A DNA stretch of 64,000 nt from JAMZMI01 sp039944535 (GTDB lineage: Bacteria > Bacteroidota > Bacteroidia > Cytophagales > Cyclobacteriaceae): contig JBDUYP010000001.1 in the NCBI GenBank assembly GCA_039944535.1, positions 496,001-560,000 on the forward strand. The letters run 5' to 3'. Both the position numbers and the translations under genes were made by a program. Below the pieces are notes generated by a model. The model was not told the DNA's origin. It searched no databases and saw nothing but the letters and a program-made list of their open reading frames with translations. Below, in pieces: positions 54,739-61,673 of this stretch; position 1 is the first letter of the stretch, and the number at the start of each line of letters is the position of its first letter.

Positions 54739-55287
54739 TCAAAACTCCTCACCCAAGTGTTTAAGAAATGAAAATGGAGTATTTCCCTTTTCGTAAAATG
54801 AAGCGGAAGAAAATTCGTAATCAGATGGATCAGTTACCAAATTCCATTTGTGACCCATTGGATTCAAATGAATATAATCAAGCTTTTGATAAGCTACACT
54901 CGGAGTGTACAAATCAGTAGCTAATGAGTCCCTCTGCCAAAATTCGTATGTCTTATTTGCGGCATCAACATAATACTTTATCAGTTCATTTGGTGGGAGC
55001 ATTTTCTTGAATTGATGCGCTGCATATTTTGTAAATGAAGCACTCGGTAGCTCTTTGCCATTCATATTGTTTAAGCGCCAAATAAGATGAATATGGTTAG
55101 GCATTATTACAAGACCAAAAACATCAATAAGACCATTTTTTGATAGATGATCCAGACTGCCAGTAATGACTTCCTTGAAATCATCATCACCTAGAAGATT
55201 GTGCCAGTTTCTTATGGTTGCTGTCCAAAAGTAAATTTTGCCAATTTGGATAGTGGACTTTCGCAATTCATATAATGATCTATTCAT
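54739..55287 (-). CDS. REP-associated tyrosine transposase (RAYT, Y1 family)
   Basis: 182 residues from ATG 55287; the frame continues up to 55359 inside the palindrome, which is unlikely to be coding. Single-domain Y1/IS200-like HUH enzyme: HUH motif in MPNHIHLIWRL, and the catalytic Tyr in KLDYIHLNPMGHKW, with the WQRDSLATDLYT segment typical of RAYTs. Such enzymes nick and join single-stranded REP palindromes. It is flanked by inverted REP-like palindromes (54712-54731 and 55338-55357), so this is a complete RAYT-REP unit. It has no IS200/IS605 accessory TnpB. Confidence 0.85.
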   Translation of the reverse strand: MNRSLYELRKSTIQIGKIYFWTATIRNWHNLLGDDDFKEVITGSLDHLSKNGLIDVFGLVIMPNHIHLIWRLNNMNGKELPSASFTKYAAHQFKKMLPPNELIKYYVDAANKTYEFWQRDSLATDLYTPSVAYQKLDYIHLNPMGHKWNLVTDPSDYEFSSASFYEKGNTPFSFLKHLGEEF

Positions 55288-55337
55288 TGTAAGCAAAACA
55301 CAAATTTTGTAAGCAATGAAAAATTGTGAGTGGGTGT

Positions 55338-55357
55338 GGTTCGTGGGGACACGAACC
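55338..55357. repeat. REP-like palindrome upstream of RAYT
   Basis: GGTTCGTGGGGACACGAACC followed by ATGGCTAAGG, the same trailing motif as at 1339-1348 and 2347-2356. Confidence 0.85.
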
Positions 55358-55366
55358 ATGGCTAAG

Positions 55367-55494
55367 GTGCCTATCGTAGAAGCTATGGCCGCTTTGGTTA
55401 TCGCGGATTATTATCTGATCGCAAGAACGAATAAGATGTAGATCCTGATTGCCATGGTCCGTAAGGACACGAACCATGACGCCAGTTTATGTTC
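55367..55494 (+). repeat. aroC-tail direct repeat, copy 2
   Basis: Starts at GTGCCTATCG directly after the GGCTAAG motif and repeats the aroC 3' end, stop codon and following imperfect palindrome (55456-55475). It is a non-coding remnant, 790 bp downstream of copy 1. Confidence 0.9.
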
Positions 55495-55495
55495 A

Positions 55496-55912
55496 TCAAT
55501 CTCTACCCAGCATCATCCCAATGACGCCTCCAGTAAGACCCATCATGATCATGCTGACAAAAGGGTCAACCATTGTCGCGGTGAGATTCATCATGTTTGT
55601 GGTTCCGAACATGGTCAGGTTCATGGCCAGACCTAAAATAAGGCCAATAACCGCTCCGGTACTTAGGCCACTCATGAATGAATTGACATGGCCCATTTTC
55701 CCGAAAATATAAACCAGAAAGTAGGCTTGAAGTAGGTTTCCAACAATCAATGCCCACCAAACCATGTCTGCCTCATCACGGGGAACACCCGTGGCAGATC
55801 CTGAATTGGCACCATAAAAATCCATTAATAGGAAGCCATAAAGGAGCCATCCAAGGAGAAATATTACGACAAACCCAACGAGGGTTGCCAAAATGCGTGT
55901 TTTTACTGTCAT
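55496..55912 (-). CDS. Integral membrane protein of unknown function
   Basis: 138 residues with four predicted helices: RILATLVGFVVIFLLGWLLY (about 6-28), WWALIVGNLLQAYFLVYIFG (about 52-72), FMSGLSTGAVIGLILGLAMN (about 79-99) and VSMIMMGLTGGVIGMML (about 118-136). A soluble loop with a conserved-looking RDEADMVWWA sits between helices 1 and 2. It may be distantly related to DUF1761-type proteins, but I cannot confirm that. Its stop lies 1 nt from the end of the aroC-tail repeat, so the duplication ended exactly at this gene. Confidence 0.6.
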   Translation of the reverse strand: MTVKTRILATLVGFVVIFLLGWLLYGFLLMDFYGANSGSATGVPRDEADMVWWALIVGNLLQAYFLVYIFGKMGHVNSFMSGLSTGAVIGLILGLAMNLTMFGTTNMMNLTATMVDPFVSMIMMGLTGGVIGMMLGRD

Positions 55913-56184
55913 CTTTTTTAGGGTTTAGGTTGTCTATGGAATTTAATCAATTTCAGCGAGATGTGCATCATCAACGTGCTGAGGGTCAGTCGATAACAGG
56001 TTTGTTTCTATGTACAGGGCTGACACAGGTTGGTGAGGAGGAACCTTTAGCTAGGAAGTCATAGCCGCATTGGTGATTGTACGGTTGTTATTTGCTTTCC
56101 AGAGCGCACAAGATTTAAACCGTTCACCAAACTAAGTGCGGAAAGAAACTCTTATTACTTAAATTCGAGGTTTAAGCATCTTTT
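55913..56184. other. Intergenic, promoter region of the symporter
   Basis: Divergent spacer of 272 bp. TAAATTCG at 56160-56167 resembles the rpoD -7 box, but there is no TTG at the expected distance. Nothing else seen. Confidence 0.3.
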
Positions 56185-57594
56185 ATGAAAAACCTTCCTC
56201 TTCACGTTAAGATCATTATCGGCCTGGTGCTCGGTATCATTTGGGCTTTTATTTCCAGTTCTCTTGGTCTCAATCAATTCACCATCAACTGGATTGATCC
56301 ATTTGGTCAGATCTTTATCCGACTGCTTAAATTTATAGCCGTTCCGCTTGTGCTTTTCTCCATCATAGATGGAGTGTCGGGGTTGAATGACACATCTAGC
56401 CTCGGAAGAATGGGAGCCAAGACCCTCGGCATGTATTTGATCTCCACGGTCACGGCCATCACCATAGGTTTATTGATCGTCAACTTCGTATCTCCGGGAA
56501 CCCACATCGACGAAAGTCAGAGAATCAAGAACAGAATCTCTTATGAGCTTTGGGTGGAAAACACTGCTGGAGTGGAAGTCATGGATGGCAAGAACTATCT
56601 GGCCGACGAGCAGTACAAAGACATAGCGCAGGAGATGATGATCTCTGGCGAGTACAATAGGCAAGAGGGCGGAGTGCAGGAAAAAGTGGCGCTTGCGCAA
56701 AAGCAAAAAGAAGAGCCACCCTTGCAGTTCGTGGTGGATATGGTTCCTGAAAACATTATTCTATCCATCTCCAACAATAAGCTGATGCTCCAGGTGATCT
56801 TCTTTGCGATCTTCTTCGGTATCACCCTTGCCGTGGTGCCAGGTGACAAAGGAGCGCCGGTTAAGAATTTTATTCACTCGATCAATGAAGTGTTTCTGAA
56901 AATGGTGGATACCATCATGAAAGCTGCTCCCTTTTTCGTATTTGCGCTGCTGGCGGGGGTTGTGGCCAAGATGGCCAATAGTCCCGGAGAGGTTTTTGAG
57001 ATTTTCAAAAGTCTGGGGTCTTATACCATCACAGTGCTCGTTGGATTAGGAGTGATGTTATTCATTTTCTACCCTTTTGTAGCGCGTACTTTCATCAAAA
57101 AACTGACTTATAAAAAGTTCTTCCGAATCATGAGCCCGGCTCAGTTTCTGGCTTTCTCTACCAGCTCTAGTGCGGCAACTTTGCCCGTAACCATGGAGTG
57201 TGTAGAAGATGGGATGGGTGTTTCTAAAAATGTATCCAGTTTTGTTTTGCCAATTGGCGCAACCGTAAATATGGACGGCACCAGCCTTTACCTGGCCATT
57301 GCGGCAGTGTTTCTTGCCCAGCTTCATTTTGTGGACTTATCGCTATCTCAGCAGCTGGTAATCGTCCTTACAGCGACGATGGGCTCCATAGGTACTGCAG
57401 CTGTGCCAGGCGCAAGTTTGGTTATGCTCATCATTATCCTTCAAACGGTGGGGCTTAATCCAGCGTGGGTAGCCATTATTTTCCCTGTGGATAGAATTTT
57501 GGATATGACCCGAACTGTGGCCAACATCACTGGAGATGCTACCGTAGCTACCCTTGTAGCCAGTACAGAAGGTGAGTTGGATTTGAAGGATTAG
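56185..57594 (+). CDS. Dicarboxylate/amino acid:cation symporter (DAACS family)
   Basis: 469 residues, eight membrane helices and two re-entrant loops as in GltPh. Signature motifs: SSSAATLPVTMECVEDGMGV in hairpin 1, GATVNMDGTSLY in helix 7 (cation and substrate site) and the GTAAVPGASLVML hairpin 2, with Asp and Arg in DRILDMTRTVANITGD of helix 8. Takes up glutamate, aspartate or C4-dicarboxylates with Na+ or H+. An acidic, Gln/Lys-rich loop of about 75 residues (residues about 110-180) is longer than in GltP. Followed by a strong terminator. Confidence 0.92.
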   Translation: MKNLPLHVKIIIGLVLGIIWAFISSSLGLNQFTINWIDPFGQIFIRLLKFIAVPLVLFSIIDGVSGLNDTSSLGRMGAKTLGMYLISTVTAITIGLLIVNFVSPGTHIDESQRIKNRISYELWVENTAGVEVMDGKNYLADEQYKDIAQEMMISGEYNRQEGGVQEKVALAQKQKEEPPLQFVVDMVPENIILSISNNKLMLQVIFFAIFFGITLAVVPGDKGAPVKNFIHSINEVFLKMVDTIMKAAPFFVFALLAGVVAKMANSPGEVFEIFKSLGSYTITVLVGLGVMLFIFYPFVARTFIKKLTYKKFFRIMSPAQFLAFSTSSSAATLPVTMECVEDGMGVSKNVSSFVLPIGATVNMDGTSLYLAIAAVFLAQLHFVDLSLSQQLVIVLTATMGSIGTAAVPGASLVMLIIILQTVGLNPAWVAIIFPVDRILDMTRTVANITGDATVATLVASTEGELDLKD

Positions 57595-57643
57595 AATCCG
57601 AAATATCAGTGATGGAATATTGAGGATTTAATATGTTTGGAAG

Positions 57644-57675
57644 AAAAAGCTTCAATTAATCGTTGAAGCTTTTTT
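57644..57675. terminator. Intrinsic terminator after the symporter
   Basis: AAAAGCTTCAA, 7-nt loop, TTGAAGCTTTT, then T-rich. Confidence 0.9.
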
Positions 57676-57736
57676 AGTTCTATTCTTAGTAAGTTATTTG
57701 CAGTAGAAATCAGGTGCCCAAATAATCATTTCAACT

Positions 57737-59632
57737 TTGAAAAAAATAGCTCATACTGCATTCTATTTGTGTTTGCTTGCTTCGCAAACTCTTGCTCAGG
57801 CTCCCAGAGTTGAGCTAAAAGAGCAATACAGGAGTTCTGATACTCCTTATAAAAAAACCCAAATTCTCCTTAAAATTTCCCAAAGCTTTTATGGCCAGGA
57901 CTTTGATTCTGCGAGGTGGTACGCCCAACAAGCTATTGAAGAATCTAAAAGCTTGTCAAACGACAGTCTTTACTATATGTCCAAAGTTTACCACGCCATT
58001 TTTGATATTGAAGCCAAAGATACTGTGGGTGTTAAGGCCACCTTATTGGATGCAATTGATTATCAAACCAAAAACAGCTATTACAATCAATTAACTGTTT
58101 CTTATAATACTCTTGGTAATTTGTATCACTACGCGGGCCAACACGAGGAAGCACTCAAGGCCTATCAAAAGTCAATTGATTTTGAAGAATTGAGAGGGAA
58201 CCGCCTAGGAATGGCACTATCTAAACTTAACCTGGGTTTTTTGCTTCAGCGAATGAATAGGTATAATGCCGCCTACGAAAGCATGCATTTTAGCCACTCC
58301 GTTTTAAAAGAGGTAAATGACAGTGCTAACCTTATTCGAAGTTTTGTAAATCTAGCTGACCTATTCATTGATAAAAATGAACGAGTCAATCCCATATTCA
58401 ACCCCGACTCTGCTACGGCATATGCCTTTAAAGCGCTTGAGTACTCACGAGCTTTAAAGTTCAAGTTTGGAGAGATGATGTCCCTGGACATTCTTACAGC
58501 AAGCTTATTAGAAAATAACAGTTGTGAAGAGGCTCTTTCCTATTTGGATCTACAGTATTCACAGTTTGAGAAACTCATGGAAAAATCTCAGGTCAATAAT
58601 CTCATGTTCAAGCGAAGCAAGGCCTTTTTCTGCCTAAACCAGCCAGAGCAAAGTATCGCAGAACTGCAAACACTATATAGCTCCGGTCATGATTTGGAAT
58701 CTGTTAACATGCTACTTGCAAAGTCATATGAGCAATTAGGGCAAACAGATTTAGCATTAATCCACTTCAAAGAATACCAGCAAATACAAGATTCTATATA
58801 TTATGAGTCAACTTCCGTAAAACTTGCCGAACTCCAGACCAAATACGAAACTGAGAAAAAAGACAATGAGATAGCCACCTTATCCCAACAAGCGCAAATT
58901 CAAGCATTAGAAATCAGCCAACGAAACAACCAATTGATTGGGGCAGGGATTCTGCTCTTAGTCTTGATTCTTGCAGGGGTTGTGGTCAACCAGCAGCGGA
59001 AGTTCAAACACCAGCAGGCTGTATCAGACATGGAGCAACGCATGCTACGCCTGCAGATGAATCCGCACTTCATTTTCAACGCATTGGCATCCATTCAAAA
59101 CTTCATCCTGCAGAGCAACACCAAAGAGTCCGTCAGCTATCTGGCCAAGTTTGGCAAGCTTATGAGGCAGATTTTGGAACACAGTAGAGAAGAGTTCATT
59201 TCGATATCTGAGGAGACCGATATGTTGAAAAACTACATTGAAATACAGCAGCTTCGTTTCAAAAACAGTTTTGACTTTTCAATTGAATTGGATCCTTCTT
59301 TTGATCCTGAAGAAATGAAAATACCTCCTCTTTTTGCCCAGCCATTTGTGGAGAATGCCATAGAACACGGACTTAAAGACAAAAAAGCCGACGGCATGCT
59401 CAGCATACGGTTCAAGCCTGACGGGAACAACGTTTTGCTGGAGGTAGAGGACAATGGAAGCGGACTCAACACTACAGCGAACACAGGGAAGGAGCATAAA
59501 TCCCTGGCTACTCGCATCACGAAAGAGCGGCTCGTGATTTTTGAGAAAAAATTTGGGTTGACACTCCCTCTGAATGTGCAATCACAAGAAAAGGGCACTT
59601 TAGCCAGAATGTTGCTTCCCGCAATTTCATAA
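57737..59632 (+). CDS. TPR-containing LytS-type sensor histidine kinase
   Basis: 631 residues from a TTG start (57737) that opens a signal peptide (KKIAHTAFYLCLLASQTLAQ). Residues about 30-375 are tetratricopeptide repeats in the periplasm (LGNLYHYAGQHEEALKAYQK), a membrane helix lies at about 395-415, then a His_kinase domain with the phospho-acceptor in NPHFIFNALASIQNF, and a HATPase domain (FVENAIEHGLKDK, EDNGSGL). LytS-type kinases pair with LytTR regulators; the one at 17895 is the only one in this window. The kinase half is nearly identical to the next gene, so the two arose by tandem duplication with the TPR halves diverging. Confidence 0.88.
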   Translation: MKKIAHTAFYLCLLASQTLAQAPRVELKEQYRSSDTPYKKTQILLKISQSFYGQDFDSARWYAQQAIEESKSLSNDSLYYMSKVYHAIFDIEAKDTVGVKATLLDAIDYQTKNSYYNQLTVSYNTLGNLYHYAGQHEEALKAYQKSIDFEELRGNRLGMALSKLNLGFLLQRMNRYNAAYESMHFSHSVLKEVNDSANLIRSFVNLADLFIDKNERVNPIFNPDSATAYAFKALEYSRALKFKFGEMMSLDILTASLLENNSCEEALSYLDLQYSQFEKLMEKSQVNNLMFKRSKAFFCLNQPEQSIAELQTLYSSGHDLESVNMLLAKSYEQLGQTDLALIHFKEYQQIQDSIYYESTSVKLAELQTKYETEKKDNEIATLSQQAQIQALEISQRNNQLIGAGILLLVLILAGVVVNQQRKFKHQQAVSDMEQRMLRLQMNPHFIFNALASIQNFILQSNTKESVSYLAKFGKLMRQILEHSREEFISISEETDMLKNYIEIQQLRFKNSFDFSIELDPSFDPEEMKIPPLFAQPFVENAIEHGLKDKKADGMLSIRFKPDGNNVLLEVEDNGSGLNTTANTGKEHKSLATRITKERLVIFEKKFGLTLPLNVQSQEKGTLARMLLPAIS

Positions 59633-59666
59633 TTAGCCAGTTGTCTATAGTATCTTCGCTGGAGAT

Positions 59667-61673
59667 ATGAATACACGGATATTAGGTACTTTTTTATTTC
59701 TTTTATTCTTCGCTCCGCTAATATCAAAAGCACAACATGACCCTGATTCTTTGGTGAGGGCACTGAGCATCGCGCAAACCAAAACCGACAGTATTGAGAC
59801 CCTTCATCTGCTCTCGGAGCACTTTTTATATACTGATAGTGATTCGGCAGCTCGTTATGGTCAGCTATTTCTTGGCAAAGCCAATGAATCGGCAGATTCA
59901 AATTTGATATACGAAGCGTACCTCCAAAATGGCAAAATATTGGCATTTTCGGGTAAATGGACTCAGTCCAAAAACATGATCCGAACCATGGAAAGCTATG
60001 GCAGGAGAAATGGCTATATGCTGGATCAGCTCGGCAATTACCTCGGCAATATATATTCCACGCTTGGTGATCAGGATTCAGCGGTGATATATTATCGTTT
60101 GGGAATGGAAAACGTGTCTGACACGGTTCAGAAAGCTATCTTACTCTCCAATATTGCCAACATCCATGAGCATTCGGGCAATACCGTTCAGGCTATAAGC
60201 GACCATCTGGAGTCAATCAAAATCATACAAGGGCAGCCAAATGCACATCGATATCTGGCATCATTTTACCTCAACATTGGCTCTCTGAAATCCAACTCCA
60301 ATAAGCATAGGGAGGCTATCAATTATTATCAGCTGTCCATAGAAAGTGCCCGCAAATCGAATATGAAATATTGGGAGGGCTTTGCTTCTATCAACCTGGC
60401 TGCTAAGCTAGAAGTTAACTTCAATCAGCTGGACTCGGCATATAGCTACTATGCCAATGCGAGGAGAATATTTAGCCAACTCGATGATCCGCAAATGTCA
60501 ACTCTGCTCTGGAGCAGGTTGGGAGAATATTTTCAAACCCGATCTTTACCAGACTCTGCAATATTTTATTTGAAGAAAGCCGAGCAGAATGAAAAGTATA
60601 TTGAAGATCCCAAAAACAAGCTGATGTTATGGCACAGCATCGCGCAATACTATCAGGAACAGGGAAATCTGGATACAGCTCTGGCTTATGCCAAAAAACT
60701 GGAAAAAGCAGACATGGAAACAATCAGCCTCTTCTACATTGAAGAGTTTTATTATACCCTTTTTGAGCTTTATGAAGCAATTGAAAACTACAAAAAGTCG
60801 TCCTACTTTCTGCAGCAGTTTGTCATGCTTCATGATAGTATTTCTGGTTTAGAACATCAAAACAAAGTTTCCGAACTGGAAATAACGTACGAAACAGAAA
60901 AGAAAGACAATGAGATAGCTTCACTTTCACAACAGGCGCAAATCCGCGACCTGCAGCTTACACAAAGAAACAATCAGCTGATTGGTGCCGGTGTGATTCT
61001 GCTTGTGTTGGTTCTCGGTGGAGTGGTGATCAGTCAGCAGCGCAAGTTCAGACACCAGCAGGCTGTATCAGATATGGAGCAGCAGATGCTGAGGTTGCAG
61101 ATGAATCCGCACTTTATTTTCAACGCACTTGCTTCCATTCAAAACTTCATCCTGCAAAGCAATACAAAAGAATCAGTGAGCTATCTGGCCAAATTTGGCA
61201 AACTCATGAGGCAAATTTTGGAGCACAGCAGGGAGGAGTTTATCACCATAGAAGAGGAGGCCGATATGCTCAAAAACTATATCGAAATTCAGCAGCTGCG
61301 TTTTCAAAACAGTTTTGGTTTTTCCATAGAAATAGACCCATCTATCGACCCGGAGGAAACCAAAATACCGCCCTTGTTTGCTCAGCCATTTGTAGAAAAT
61401 GCCATAGAGCATGGATTGAAGGATAAAGCATCTGATGGAATGATCACCATCCGATTCGCTGCTAATGCAGGTAATATTCAGCTAGAAGTAGAAGACAATG
61501 GTAGCGGTATCCACGCCACGGCAAACACTCAGAAGGAACATAAATCTCTGGCTACCGTCATCACCAAAGAACGACTGGCAATTTTTGAAAAGCGGTTTAA
61601 GCAAAGGTTTAAGCTGGATGTCAGCATGAGTGCCGGAGGCACTCATGCCAGCATCTTGCTCCCTACTGCCTAG
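59667..61673 (+). CDS. TPR-containing LytS-type sensor histidine kinase, paralogue
   Basis: 668 residues: signal peptide (ILGTFLFLLFFAPLISKAQ), TPR array about 30-410, membrane helix about 434-455, His_kinase domain with NPHFIFNALASIQNF at about 480, and HATPase domain to the end. Begins 34 nt after the previous kinase. The segment from the juxtamembrane coiled coil to the HATPase is almost the same protein sequence as in that gene, while the sensor halves share only the fold. Both could therefore feed one regulator from two signals. Its TAG stop overlaps the stop of the convergent gene in the palindrome CTAG (61670-61673). Confidence 0.88.
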   Translation: MNTRILGTFLFLLFFAPLISKAQHDPDSLVRALSIAQTKTDSIETLHLLSEHFLYTDSDSAARYGQLFLGKANESADSNLIYEAYLQNGKILAFSGKWTQSKNMIRTMESYGRRNGYMLDQLGNYLGNIYSTLGDQDSAVIYYRLGMENVSDTVQKAILLSNIANIHEHSGNTVQAISDHLESIKIIQGQPNAHRYLASFYLNIGSLKSNSNKHREAINYYQLSIESARKSNMKYWEGFASINLAAKLEVNFNQLDSAYSYYANARRIFSQLDDPQMSTLLWSRLGEYFQTRSLPDSAIFYLKKAEQNEKYIEDPKNKLMLWHSIAQYYQEQGNLDTALAYAKKLEKADMETISLFYIEEFYYTLFELYEAIENYKKSSYFLQQFVMLHDSISGLEHQNKVSELEITYETEKKDNEIASLSQQAQIRDLQLTQRNNQLIGAGVILLVLVLGGVVISQQRKFRHQQAVSDMEQQMLRLQMNPHFIFNALASIQNFILQSNTKESVSYLAKFGKLMRQILEHSREEFITIEEEADMLKNYIEIQQLRFQNSFGFSIEIDPSIDPEETKIPPLFAQPFVENAIEHGLKDKASDGMITIRFAANAGNIQLEVEDNGSGIHATANTQKEHKSLATVITKERLAIFEKRFKQRFKLDVSMSAGGTHASILLPTA

